DNA of 64,000 nucleotides from Benincasa hispida (lineage: Eukaryota; Streptophyta; Magnoliopsida; Cucurbitales; Cucurbitaceae): contig NC_052354.1 of the NCBI RefSeq assembly GCF_009727055.1, forward strand, positions 47,688,263 to 47,752,262. Direction: 5' to 3'. Of this stretch, positions 45,701-57,320 are shown one piece after another. The position numbers and the translations under genes are program-made. The notes under the pieces are model-generated. The model saw nothing but the letters and a program-made list of their open reading frames with translations. It was not told where the DNA came from and made no database searches. How positions within the stretch are numbered: position 1 is the first letter of the stretch; every line of letters begins with the position of its first letter.

Positions 45701-46436
45701 CTAATTCAATGGCCCTTCTCTCTGTAATCGTATCATGTCTTCAATCATTTTTTTCATTTCTTCCATTTGTCTTGCATGATCCTCTTTCATTTGTTTTTTA
45801 ACGTCTTCAAGTTCATTAATCCTCGACTGAGACTATTCGAAATTGGCTCTCAATTCCCTCATCACCCTCTTCGTTCCTTGAGTAGATGACGAACTCAATC
45901 AGCTATTACCCTTTCTTGACTTAGGTTTAGGGCCCCAACCTAGGCCTTTTGAATATTCGGGTTGTCTACCTAAAATCGTCTCACAGATTTCATCCCCTAT
46001 TAGTGGTTGAGAACCTTCTGGAGTGGGGTTGGATTGTAATTCTAACATTTGATTCTGGAAATATTAATGAAATGTGTAAGTATGAGTTACTGAAGTTAGA
46101 AATGAAAAACAACACGAAAGTAAAACAAAAAATGTTACATATGCATTTTCAGCTACCTCGCTCACGAACTTGCCATCTTTAGAGTGTGTTTCCCTTAATA
46201 GGTCAACACGTACTATTTCTCGATCTTTCTTTGCCTACAACTCTGCTTGAATTTGTAAGAACGGGTTCGATCCAGCTACGTGGTCGAACGGTAATTTCTC
46301 TCTATTCCTCTTGTTCGTCTCTGACCTACGTTCGAACAAAAAAGCCCAAGTATAAGCCTTCTTAGGGTCCTAGTAAATCCAAGGTCGAACGCAGAGATTA
46401 CTAAATAGATATGCGACAGACTCTCTAATCCTATTG
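45701..46436 (-). pseudogene. CACTA TNPA-like gene, C-terminal part
   Basis: Reads, on the minus strand, RRSETNKRNREKLPFDH, VAGSNPFLQ, VDLLRETHSKDGKFVSE; then an 84-bp GT-AG intron (46055-46138); then NQMLELQSNPTPEGSQPL, GDEICETILGRQPEYSKGLG, WGPKPK; then a coiled-coil-like tail (RINELEDVKKQMKEDHARQM...) ending EGPLN and TAG at 45701-45703. This is the Transposase_24/TNPA-like C-terminal module of plant CACTA elements, which in known elements binds subterminal repeats. In-frame stops (after KGNS, and after NFE) and a stop upstream (WIY then stop) mark it as dead. Its N-terminal part lies at 53208-53716. Confidence 0.85.
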
Positions 46437-47354
46437 CGATGGTGATTAAGAATTAGATGGTGATTTAACTTAGATTTTCTAATGCGATGGAATTAAATGC
46501 ACAACAATGAAAGGGTGGTGTGGTAACAAGTATGCAATGAAGGGGTTGAGAAGAGGTTTACTAGCATTTCTTAAGATATTGTACAAGTCATGCAATCATG
46601 CTATATACAAATATTAAGCACTACATTTCTCAATGCATAATGCCATATTTCCTATTTCTATGATGCATGCGATGTGTATGGAATGCTAGCTAAGTACTTC
46701 TCAACCCATTCACAAATTTAGTCACTCATGCATGGTGTGACGAGACTGAACATAAATTGAAATGAAGTTTCCATTCTTGCAAATAAAGTGTTTGAGTACA
46801 AAACAATAAATGGTGTAAAAAGTATCAAGCAAGGTAAGCAATGTCTTGCTTCCTCTGCTTTTTACACTACTCTTATCACTTCAATTCTTTCCCAAGATGT
46901 TAACTCTTTCTCTCGCAAGGGTTTGGTGCCTCGCCTCCTCGCTTCCAATTAGTCGTCCTGGTTTGGTAGCATTGGGTATTTATAGACTTCTAAACAAAAC
47001 AGTTCTTCTCACTATGATTGCGTGGATGGGCAACATTAATTTTCATACCCTGTTGCGCCATTTAATAGTCACCGGGAATTTAATTTATTTGCAATTGTAT
47101 GGTCTTTAACGGCCGTCAACTGAATTTCTGATTTGGACGTTATCAGCTTTACGTCCCATCATGTTTTATTACATTAGGCTACCGCCTTTATGTAAGGTCA
47201 TCACGCGATCATCTTTGAAGAACTTTTGGATCGCAAATTCAAAACGTGCTATCGCATTGTTCCTGTATAGAATAACTCAATTTAACTGCTTTTATGCAAT
47301 GAGCATTAGCGATCACAATTTTTCTTTTAGTTTGGCGCATTCAATCGCAATATT

Positions 47355-48193
47355 TGTTAGGCCTGCTATCACTTCTTTGGGCCTACTTCTGCAAAAGAAA
47401 AAAAGAAATTAGCCCAAATGATGAAAAATAATATGAGGCCCTTTACTTTGATCCAATTCAAAAGCCCTGATCTTTGCCCCAAATTTCTTTGGTTGGTAGA
47501 GAACTTGGTTGAGAATAGCCCACGATTTTCCAGCTGATGGCTTACACGTGGTTGATCCCACTGATCTTTGTCTGATGGAAAATGAAAAAGACTTTTGATT
47601 TCTCTAATGGGTGATTAATGCAAACAAAATTTCTTTCTCTCTCTAACTTTAAGATTCTCTCGTTCTCTGCCTTTCTGTATTCTTTTCTCTCTTCTAACCC
47701 TAATGCCTTTGGTTTAATCTGTGCGATTGTTTATGAGTATACGATGGATAATGCTTGCAATCGAGTAGACGATGGTAAAAGAAAAGAGGTAGACGATTAT
47801 GCAATCATATAGACGATTGCTGGAAGAAAGGTAGAGGATTGCTCGATCATCTAGTCAATAAGAAGAAATTGGTAAATGATGAGCTATCTTTATGCCATCT
47901 TGTAGACGATGAGAAGAGAAGAATAAATTTACTCAGCGATGTACGTGGTTCAGCTATTAAAGCCTATGTCCACGGGAAGGAGAGAGTTTTATTAAGAAGC
48001 TAAGTCACAAACCCTTTTTCTTTATAGATGGTTCAAGTTTTCTTGAATCTATGTATTGTTGTTGTATCTAAAAAGTTGTAAATGATGAGTATGTAAACTA
48101 ATTTCTGATACAAGTAGTTACAATAACTAACTGTAAAGATTAAAGAAATGTGAAACAGCTTCTTGATGTTGATGTATGAGCTTATATTCTTCA
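47355..48193 (-). repeat. 3' LTR of deleted copia element
   Basis: 839 bp, plus-strand ends TGTTAGGCC and TTCTTCA. Adjacent to a minus-strand polypurine tract, AAGATGGGGATT (48194-48205). Nearly identical to 49930-50716 over the shared part (from ATTAGCCCAAATGATG onward). Contains several AGACGAT motifs (about 47750-47930). Confidence 0.9.
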
Positions 48194-48246
48194 AATCCCC
48201 ATCTTAAGTTCAACATGCAACCTCTCCTTCTGGATTTAACATGTCT

Positions 48247-49929
48247 TCACCCTTTTTCAGGAAGCAAAAACCTGATCTGACCAAGACAGCTAGCAAGCTT
48301 GAGTTTACTCACAGGTTTGGTAAGCATGTCGGCTGCGTTCTCGGTGGTATGAACTTTTAGCACCTCGACTTCTCCTTTCTCTATTCTGTCTTTGACAAAG
48401 TGATACTTGATGTCTATATGTTTGGTCTTTGAATGATACTGACGGTTCTTGGAAAGGTGAATGGCACTTTGGTTATCACAGTAAATTTTAACTATTGTTT
48501 TATTAATACCAAAGTCCTTCATCAATCATTTTAACCACAATGCTTCCTTTATTGCTTCTGAAAGTGCCATATACTCTGCTTCTATGGTTGACAATGCTAT
48601 GATTGGCTGTAAATTAGCTTTCCAACACAACAAGTTAGGACCAAATAAGAATAGATAACCTGTTAGAGATCTTCTTTTGTCTTGGTCACCTGCAAAATCT
48701 GAATCAACATATCCATATAGTTCTAAATTTGATTCATTAGTACTTTGATATGATAATTTTGACTGTTTAAACCAAATAAGATATCTTAAAATCCATTTTG
48801 TTGCTTCCCAATATCTTTTTCCAGGGTTAGACATGTATCTACTGACTAAACTAGTGTTGTATGATAAGTCTGGTCTAGTACATATCATTAATTAGACTCA
48901 CTACTGCTTGATTGTATGGAATTGATTGCATTTGAGTCAAATGTTCTATATCTGTCTCTTTTGGTGAGTTCTTAGAGGAAAGTTTAAAGTGTGTAGCAAT
49001 AGGAATAGTGACTGGTTTTGCATTTGTCATATTGAATCTGTTTATAACCTTTTCACAGTAGCTTAGTTGACTTATGGTTAGGGTTAAGGATGTTCTGTCC
49101 CTTTGAATTTCAATCCTAAGGATCTTTCTAGAATGACCCAAGTCTTTCATGTCAAATTCTCTCTTTAGGAGATTTTTTACATGAGTTAAATCCTCCTTAG
49201 ACTTTCCGCTAGTAACATATCATCAACATAGAGTAATAGGTAGACTTTGACCTTATAGGTAGTAGAGTTGATATAGGAAAAAATATCATAGGAACTCCTT
49301 TGAAAACCTATGCTCTCTATGTAGTCATTAAACCTTCTGTACCAGTATCTAGGGGATTGTTTTAGACCATATATTGACTTGTTTAGGAGACAATATAGGT
49401 CTTCCTTACCTTTTTCCTCAAACCTTTTAGGTTAAACCATATATATAACCTCATCTAAGTCTCCATGTAGGAAGGAATTTTTAACATCTAGTTGATCTAG
49501 TTCTAAATTATACTAAGAAACTAGAGATAAAAGAAGCCTAATAGAGGTTTGTTTCACTACTGGTGAAAAGATTTCAGTATAATCTATTCCTTCTCTCTGA
49601 GTAAATCCTTTAGCCACTAACCTTGCCTTGTACCTAGGCTTTTCATCTTTGGTAGAACCTTCCGTTAGTTTATATATCCATTTAGAAGCTATATGTTTAC
49701 AACCTTTAGGAAGAGGAGATAGGGTCCAGGTATTATTGACAGTGAGTGACTCTATCTCTACATACATAGCTTGAAACCAAGAGCTAGCATTAGAGCACTT
49801 CACTGCCTCTTCAAAAGTGGCTGGTTCTTGGTCATTATGAGCTATTGTGGCATTTAGAACTAGGTTCATATAGTTATTTTCAGTATACCTAGCTGAAGAA
49901 ACTATCACTCTTCTAAAAAGAAAAAACAA
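48247..49929 (-). pseudogene. Copia RT/RNase H remnant
   Basis: From right to left: 49513-49929 is the RT N-terminus ([54 protein letters not shown]). A region with frameshifts follows that still holds the YVDD active site (codons at 49219-49230). 48875-49150 is the RT-RNase H connection; 48526-48888 is RNase H (GYVDSDFAGD, STIEAEYMAL); 48247-48525 is its end (CDNQSAIHLSKN, HIDIKYHFVKD, TENAADMLTKP). Active-site residues are kept, but stops at 48525/48526 and near 49150 and shifts between 49150 and 49513 disable it. The first residues (MFFLFRRV) come from the deletion junction with the LTR. Confidence 0.9.
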
Positions 49930-50716
49930 AATTAGCCCAAATGATGAAAAATAATATGAGGCCCTTTACTTTGATCCAATTCAAAAGCCCTGATCTTTGC
50001 CCCAAATTTCTTTGGTTGTTAGAGAACTTGGTTGAGAAGAGCCCACGATTTTCCAGCTGATGGCTTACACGTGGTTGATCCCACTGATCTTTGTCTGATG
50101 GAAAATGAAAAAGACTTTTGATTTCTCTGATGGGTGATTAATGCAAACAAAATTTCTTTCTCTCTCTAACTTTAAGATTCTCTCATTCTCTTTCTTTCTG
50201 TATTCTTTTCTCTCTTCTAACCCTAATGCCTTTGGTTTAATCTGTGCGATTGTTTATAAGTATACGATGGATAATGCTTGCAATCGAGTAGACGGTGGAA
50301 CAAGAAAAGAGGTAAACGATCATGCAATCGTATAGACGATTGCTGGAAGAAAGGTAGAGGATTGCTCGATCATCTAGTCAATAAGAAGAAATTGGTAAAC
50401 GATGAGCTATCATTATGCTATCTTGTAGACGATGAGAAGAGAAGAAGAAATTTATTCAGCGATGTACGTGGTTCAGTTATTAAAGCCTATGTCCACGGGA
50501 AGGATAGAGTTTTATTAAGAAGCTAAGTCACAGACCCTTTTTCTTTATAGATTGTTCAAGTTTTCTTGAATCTATGTATTGTTGTTGTATCTAAAAATTT
50601 GTAAATGATGAGTATGTAAACTAATTTCTGATACAAGTAGTTACAATAACTAATTGTAAAGATTAAAGAATTGTGAAACAGCTTCTTGATGTTGATGTAT
50701 GAGCATATATTCTTCA
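49930..50716 (-). repeat. 5' LTR remnant of deleted copia element
   Basis: Matches 47409-48193 almost base for base (for example CACGTGGTTGATCCCACTG, AATCGAGTAGACG) but lacks the terminal ~55 bp next to the internal region, lost in the same deletion that removed gag to integrase. ORFs 50141-50335 and 50278-50526 are LTR frames that recur in the other copy, not genes. Confidence 0.88.
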
Positions 50717-50795
50717 ATATTGCCTATTCACCATCGCTTTCTCCCATTGTTTTAATAGTTTGAGCTTTAATAACTTGTATTTTTACCAGCTATCA

Positions 50796-52049
50796 CACCC
50801 CCAAATTTAAAACAATGCTTGCCCTCAAGCATAAACTAAAGATTTCTCAAAATTTCAATCGCCTTCACCCTGCCTAGGTTTCTCATGATGCCTTATTGAA
50901 ATCGCTGAACCGTTGTCATTATTAATTTCTATCCTAATCTCTTCCTAAAATATTTCTAACCTTTAGGGACCACGAGCTTAATTTTTTTAAAAAAATCTTT
51001 ACTCATTTCCCAAGACATCGCATGATTTATTTCAAATTTTATCAAACTGGGGTGTTCAAGTTGTTTTGGTCTTCGCATGATTCCGATATTAGTTTTGTGT
51101 TCTTTTGCTGATTCGAGTGCCCAACCTTCGTTTTGGCTTGCCCCCATGGGTGTCATGTAGACATCCAACTACGAGCGAGGCGCTCTTTTCAGTCAAAACT
51201 CATGCCCATTTTTTTATTTGGCAGTGGAGTTGCGATCATTTAGCTTCTGCGTTGATCACGATTCCCACCTTCGTTTTGGCTTGCCCCCACGGGTGTCATG
51301 CGGACATCCAACAACGAGTAGGATCCGATCTCAACGTTATATATTATTTTTCTTTTTTCTTTTTTTTTTTAAATTGAAAATCTGAAAATAACAAGGCTGA
51401 AAATAACACCCCCCCTTCTGTTTAAAACGCAGCAATGTCTTCATTGCCGAAAACGAAATAATTCATGTGATGGACTTAAAAAGTTTTGTAAAAATAGTTT
51501 TGAAGTAAAGCCGGCATACCAACTAAATTTTAAAATTGCTTTGTGAATCGAATGTCCTGAAATTAATCTGACACTAGTTCATGCGATAAGAAAAGAGGCA
51601 TATATTTCATAATTGAAGTCGTAATAGGCAGAGGATGGATGCAGCGACCAAATAAAGCAATCAAAAATTCAGAATTGAGTCAAACGACCAATATTAAATT
51701 GAAACCTAGAAGTACAAAAATTGAAATAAGATGAGGCAAGGAGGGACACAACCCCCAATTTAAATTTTCGCCCGCATCATTTTGATTGCAATAATCGAGT
51801 GCAATGGAGTGATACAATGGGCTTAAAATCACATGATCGGTTCAGCTTTTGAAAGATAGTACGAAAGAGAGTTGACAATCATAAGAAGTAGTAATTATGC
51901 AGAAAGTAAAATAGATTCTTGAAAGAAAAACAAAAAGGATACTCAAAAGGATCTACTTTGTCCCTGATGAATGTATGCTGCTTATCATCGCAGGGAGTGA
52001 GTGTTTCTTCTTTATTCTGGCTTACCCAAATCAATGGAGGTTTTCTTTG
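50796..52049 (-). other. Internal non-coding region of the LARD-like element
   Basis: No gag or pol. Includes a duplicated ~55-bp block (about 51119-51172 and 51266-51320, CTTCGTTTTGGCTTGCCCCC then GGTGTCATG(T/C)(A/G)GACATCC) with a period of about 147 bp. The ORFs 50956-51168 and 51105-51377 overlap this repeat on opposite strands and are not supported. Confidence 0.65.
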
Positions 52050-53207
52050 TGATGGTGATTAAGAAGTAGATGGTGATTTAACTTAGATTTTCTAATGCGA
52101 TGGAATTAAATGCACAGCGATGAAAGGGTGGTGTGGTAACAAGTATGCGATGAAGGGGTTGAGAAGAGGTTTTGCTAGCATTTCTTAAGATATTGTACAA
52201 GTCATGCGATCATGCTATACACAAATATTAAGCACTATATTTCTCAATGCATAATGCCACATTTTCTATTTCTAGGATGCACGCGATGTGTATGGAATGC
52301 AGCAGATAGAACTTATTTTTAAATCTCTACTCTTGCTTATGCGATCTAATCCGACTCTCTCAAACCTAGATTCTGTCTTCAGACTACTCTCTCAAGTTCT
52401 CCAAATGGTGAATGAAGCATAAATAAGACAAGATGATGGCATAAAGTGCATAGCTTAAGTCATGCTAGCTAAGTACTTCTCAACCCATTCATAAATTTAG
52501 TTACTCATGCATGGTGTGAAGAGATTGAACATAAATTAAAATGAAGTTTCCACTCTTGCAAATAAAGTGTTTGAGTACAAAACAATAAATGGTGTAAAAA
52601 GTATCAAGCCAGGTAAGCAATGTCTTGCTTCCTCTAGCTTTTTATACTACTCTTATCACTTCAATTCTTTCCCAAGATGTTAACTTTTGCTCTCGCAAGG
52701 GTTTGGTGCCTCGCCTCCTCGCTTCCGACTGGTCGTTCTGGTTTGGTAGCATTGGGTATTTATAAACTTCTAGACAAAACAGTTCTTCTCATTAATGATT
52801 GCGTGGATGGGCAGTATTAATTTCCATACCCTGTTGCACCGTCTGATAGTCACCGGGAGTTCAATGTATTTGCAACGGTATGGTCTTCAGTGGCCGTCAA
52901 CTGAATTTCTGATTTGGCCGTTATTAGGTTTACGTCCCATCATGTTATTACATTAGGCTACCACCTTTATGTAAGGTCATCACGCGATCATCTTTGAAGA
53001 ACTCTTGGATCACAAACTCAAAACGTGCTATTGCATTGTTCCTACACAGAATAACTCAATTTAACTACTTTTATGCGATGAGCGTTAGTGATCACAATTT
53101 TTCTTTTAGTTTGGCGCATTCAATCGCAATATTGCCTATTCACCATCGTTTTCTCCTATTGTTTTAATAATTTGAGCTTTAATAACTTGTATTTTTATCA
53201 GTTATCA
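52050..53207 (-). repeat. 5' LTR (copy b) of the LARD-like element
   Basis: 1158 bp, plus-strand start TGATGGTGATTAAG, end CAGTTATCA. It contains the uninterrupted site (CAATATTGCC) where the sister LTR received the copia insertion. To its right (53208) CACTA coding sequence resumes. Confidence 0.82.
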
Positions 53208-53716
53208 AGTTACAAAAGAATAAAGGAAGAGTTAGCATATATGATGTTCATGATTCTGAGTCTACAATTGACTTTAAAAGAATAAACTTATAACTTGCCA
53301 ACACCTGACTCTTAGCCAATTCTATAAACCCACTTGGAACCTCAACAAAAGTACGACATCGTACTGGAAATGCAGATCTCACTGCGATACCAATCGCATT
53401 ACTAAATCGTACCAAATGTTGAGAAACCGACTTCGTCTCCCCCTCATTTATCACGATTGAAATTCTACCATTTTTTTGACGTATTTTTCCAACTCTATGT
53501 TTCGCGAATGCTCGTGTTTCTTCTGAGTGGATGTTGAGCTACTATCTCAGCCATAAAAAAATTTAAAATGGTTTAGGATGTATTTCGATTAACTGAATAT
53601 ATTTCAAAACATACTAACCTAAAGTGTCACCTACAGAAGATCCTATGTTGCCTAGATATATCTCTTGCTCCTGAAATTTCATTAGCCTTCTGTTGTCTAT
53701 TGCGGGTTGACATCAT
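53208..53716 (-). pseudogene. CACTA TNPA-like gene, N-terminal part
   Basis: The start ATG is probably 53714-53716 (MMSTRNRQQKANEIS...), 118 bp downstream of the TNP2 stop on the same strand. After a short intron-like gap, 53248-53454 encodes NEGETKSVSQHLVRFSNAIG, IAVRSAFPVRCRTFVEVPSG, FIELAK..., the conserved N-terminal block of plant TNPA-like CACTA proteins. The frame ends where the LARD-like element begins at 53207. The C-terminal half is 6.8 kb away at 45701-46436. Confidence 0.82.
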
Positions 53717-53834
53717 ATCTATACAAACATAAAAAAAAAGACAAAAAAAATATTAAACCAATATGAAATACGTGTAAATACAGAAAGAGAATTGAGTAGA
53801 TACATGATTACTCATCATCGTCATCTAAATTAAA

Positions 53835-56800
53835 TTATTCATCAGTACTTGAACTATTATTGGGAGATAATTGTTCTTCATCGTCGTTTATGCAGTCATC
53901 ATCGCCATGTCGAATAGTTGGTCTTTTCACAACTATAGGATGAACGTCAACTCTGCATAAAGTAACCTCCTCAATTGTTTCATCCACTCGGACTCCACCG
54001 ACAATTTCTAGTAAATCTAGTTGTGCATTTTCATCACCATCCACTTTTGGTACATCCCATATTCACTTATTTTGGACTACTTGAGCAACTTTCCAATTGC
54101 TACCATATTTTATGTCATCAATGGAAAAGATTTATTGTCTTTGGATAGCAAAGATGAAAGGCTCATCGACATACCAAAAGCATGATGTATTAATCGATTT
54201 ATATCCTAAATCCACATGTGCCTATTACTTTTGTTGTTATCTATGTCAAACCATCTACACTTGAACAAAAAAACACGTTTTCTTTTCGCATATTGAAAAT
54301 CTAATACTTCGTCCACAACACCGTACAAATTGTTATCCACACTTCTGTTCCCAATGATCTCCCCGGCCACTAGGACTCCACTATTTTGTGTAGCTCGACG
54401 ATTATCATGCTCTACAGTGTGAAATCGTACCCCATTAACAATGCATCCATTGTAAGAGCGCACCTCAGACGAAGGTCTCATTGCAAGTGAAAAGAAATCA
54501 TCAGAGATATCCTCTCTCTCATGCCATTGTAGAACCTGATAATTAATTATACATTAAAAATGACTATAGAAAATGAATCGTCCCTCAACTTCCAATACTA
54601 TGTATACTTGAGATCTGAACCAATCGGAAAATTTGTGTTGATGACTTATATATAAGTCAAAGGCGCTTTGAGCTTCACGACGAATTAACCTCAAGTGTTT
54701 CCTAGAAAATTGATCATTTGAAAGTTATATCAAAGTATTTATCCAAGAACTTAAAAATTTATAAATTTTGAAACGTAATTGTGATAGTATGTTATTATTT
54801 ACAATTGTTAAGAATGTACCAATGTGTGATACATTTTTCCTCCGCTAATAGTGTCCATAAATTCGACGCCCCTAATGGTCATACCCTCTACCTAAATAAT
54901 TCAAATTCACCAAATATCTCATGATCAGGAATATTATCATCATTTTCGTTCATCTTTATTGAATCTCGTTTCAATCCCACTTAGATATCGCAAGCAGAAG
55001 TTCCATGATTCATTCATTGCATATGCTTCCACTATAGACCCCTCGGGACAGGCTTTGTTCCGTACAAATTGTTTTAATGTTCGTAAACTTCTTTCAATAG
55101 GATACATCCAACTATAACTAATTAGACCCACCACTTTGGTTTCATATGGTAGATGAATAGTAAGGTGTACCATTACATCCAAAAAGGCAGGTGGGAATAT
55201 TTTCTCCAACTTACAAAGTATGACTATGATGTGTGCTTGTAGTCTGTTCAAGTCACGAAAGAATGTACACAATTCAACAATAGCAGTGGATACGTTCTTC
55301 GGTAGGTATGCTTGCATACCAATAGGGAGTAGTCTATGAAGCAATACATGATAGTCGTGTGTTTTCAGCACCGATATTTTTCCACCTTTGTCATTCACAC
55401 ATCGTGATATGTTAGACACAAATCCATCAAGAAATTACACTGATTTCAAATACTTACAAAACGAAATCCGTTCACTATTAATTAATGTGTATATTGCATG
55501 TGATTTTACAAATCTGTTATCGGCCTGTATCAAGTGTAGGTCCTTTCTTATCTTCAAATCTTGTAAGTCTAATCGAGCGTTCATTATTTACTTTATCTTT
55601 CCTTCAATATTTAACAATGTGCCCACCAAATTGTCGCATATGTTTTTTTCACTATGCATTACATCCAATTTATGTCGTAACAATAGTTTGGACCAATATG
55701 AAAGTTGGAAAAAAAATACTTAGTTTAGAATTCTTTTTCTTTTTCTTTATCTTGCTTCGATGGATGTTTGCTAAGAACGAAAAATTTAACACATTTATTT
55801 GTTGTAAGATCACTTCTCCATTCATTACAATCGGAGGAGGTCTAAGTTCAACTTTTTCATCATGTTGCCTATTTCGGCGCTATATATGATTCTTTGGAAG
55901 ATAACGTCGATGTCCCATAAATGATATTTTCTCTCTTATCTGAAGGACGAATTATCTTCTTTGCATATTGGACATGCTTGATAACCTTTTGTACTCCACC
56001 AAGATAGGTCACCGTACGTAAGGAAGTCATTAATAGTCCATAATAAGGTGGCATATAGTTGAAAAAATCACCAGTAACAGAATCATAAGTTCGCACATCA
56101 ATTGTCCATAACTCTTTCAACTCTTCAATCAATGGCTGCAAGTAAACATCAATTTCCTTTCCAAGAGATTTTGGACCAGGTATGAGCAAAGATATGAAGA
56201 AGTTTGTTTTCTTCATGCATTTCCAAGGGGGCAAATTATAAGGAATTATCACCATAGGCCACATACTATGAGAAGTACTCATATTTTCAAACAGATTAAA
56301 CCCATCTAAAGTTAATCCTAAACGAACATTTCGGGGATCTAAAACGAAATGAGGAAATTCACGATCAAAATGTTTCCACCCCTCTGCATTAGCTGGATGT
56401 CGCAATCCATCCTCTGTTTCAACTCGTTTATCTTTATATCATCTCATGTCAGAAGCGCCTTCGTTTGATGCAAACAATCGTTTTAATCTCGATATCAATG
56501 AAAAATGACGCAATACCTTATGTGGTATTTTTTTACTCTTGCCATCATTAATTTTGTACCGAGACTCACCACAAATGGGGCATTGTTGAAAATTTATAAA
56601 TTTTTTCCAATACAATACACAATCATATTTGCACGCATGAATAGACTCATATCGTAGGCCTAAATCACACAATTTTCGCTTAGATTCATAAAATGAAGTA
56701 GGTATAGTGGTGCCAGCTGGAAACTCTACTTTTAACAATTCCAGCAACATGTCAAGCGATTTGTTACTCTAGCCGTTGAGAACTTTGATATGCATTAACT

Positions 56801-57320
56801 TCACTAAAAAGTTCAAGGACGAAAATTGAGAACAACCAGGGTATAGTGCATTAAGTGCTTCGGTCATTAAATCCTCAAATAAGTCCGTGGCATCTCTTTC
56901 TTGACCATTAGAGGAAATTTCATTTTCAATTCATTCTTCATTTGTATCTTCATTTTCAATTGGAACTTGTACATTGTTTATAAGATTCAACATCTTATTT
57001 TCTTCGACAACATTACCCTCTATACTATCTACTTCAACATTGTATATTGAATGAATTGTATGACTTTCAAAACCTCTAGATAAGTTTACTGGCTCTTCAT
57101 GATATACTCATTCACAGTATGAGGGAGATATTCCATATGTTAATAGATGTCGTTCCACTATATCTAATTTTTCCCAAATTGAATTCATACAATTCTTGCA
57201 TGGACATCTTATTCGTCCGGAATCATTAACATAAAACTTTGTCATATCTAAAAACTAGGATACTTTTTCTCTATACTCCACTGATAACTTATTTTTTAGT
57301 TTAATCCATTCTTTATTCAT
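53835..57320 (-). pseudogene. CACTA TNP2-type transposase pseudogene
   Basis: Starts ATG at 57318-57320 (MNKEWIKLKNKLSVEYRE), the transposase-associated domain with RCPCKNC near 57210. 56439-56750 has the zinc-binding CPICGESRYKI and HACKYDCVLYW blocks. 55869-56405 is the TNP2 catalytic region (LDPRNVRLGLTLDGFNLF, LIPGPKS), which shifts frame near 56050; in the other frame LLWTINDFLTYGDLSWWSTK and ACPIC follow. 55420-55870 continues in pieces, then 54940-55419 is the DUF4218 region (NISRCVNDKGGK, THDYHVLLHRLLPIG, YSWMYPIERSLRTLKQFV). 54206-54481 is DUF4216, and 53835-54044 the acidic C-terminus (DDCINDDEEQLSPN). Multiple stops (57255, 57110, 56940, 56770) and frameshifts. In active elements this protein excises and inserts the transposon. 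Confidence 0.9.

Larger units (their letters stand above)
47355..50716 (-). mobile_element. Internally deleted Ty1/copia element
   Basis: Minus-strand element flanked by identical ATATT at 47350-47354 and 50717-50721. The empty site CGCAATATTGCCTATTCACC is visible in LTR b at about 53127-53146, proving the insertion point. It keeps a complete 3' LTR (47355-48193), RT/RNase H remnants and most of the 5' LTR (about 49930-50716). The end of the 5' LTR, primer site, gag, protease and integrase are deleted. A different lineage from the family-A copia elements (shorter LTR, TGAAGAATATAAG start). Confidence 0.92.
46437..50795 (-). repeat. 3' LTR (copy a) of the LARD-like element, interrupted
   Basis: 46437-47354 and 50717-50795 together match LTR b (52050-53207) in order. 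A roughly 160-bp segment present in b (about 52297-52460) is absent from a. Interrupted by the copia element at 47355-50716. ORFs 46846-47109 and 47161-47412 are frames in LTR sequence. Confidence 0.82.
46437..53207 (-). mobile_element. Non-autonomous LTR element (LARD-like), interrupted
   Basis: Two direct repeats, LTR a (46437-50795, itself interrupted) and LTR b (52050-53207), bracket about 1.25 kb of non-coding DNA. Directly left of the internal region LTR a ends TATCA at 50795, next to CACCCCCAAATTT. Read on the minus strand this is a polypurine tract AAATTTGGGGGTG followed by TGATAG, so the element runs right to left. No gag or pol. It lies within the CACTA TNPA-like gene. I could not match a target duplication (AGTTA at 53208-53212 versus TATTG at 46432-46436), so the left boundary is approximate. 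Confidence 0.75.

Noticed and set aside
50141..50526. Pair of ORFs repeated at 47618 and 50141/50278, which looked like a duplicated gene
   Set aside because: They lie within the two LTRs of the 47355-50716 copia element, which explains the duplication.
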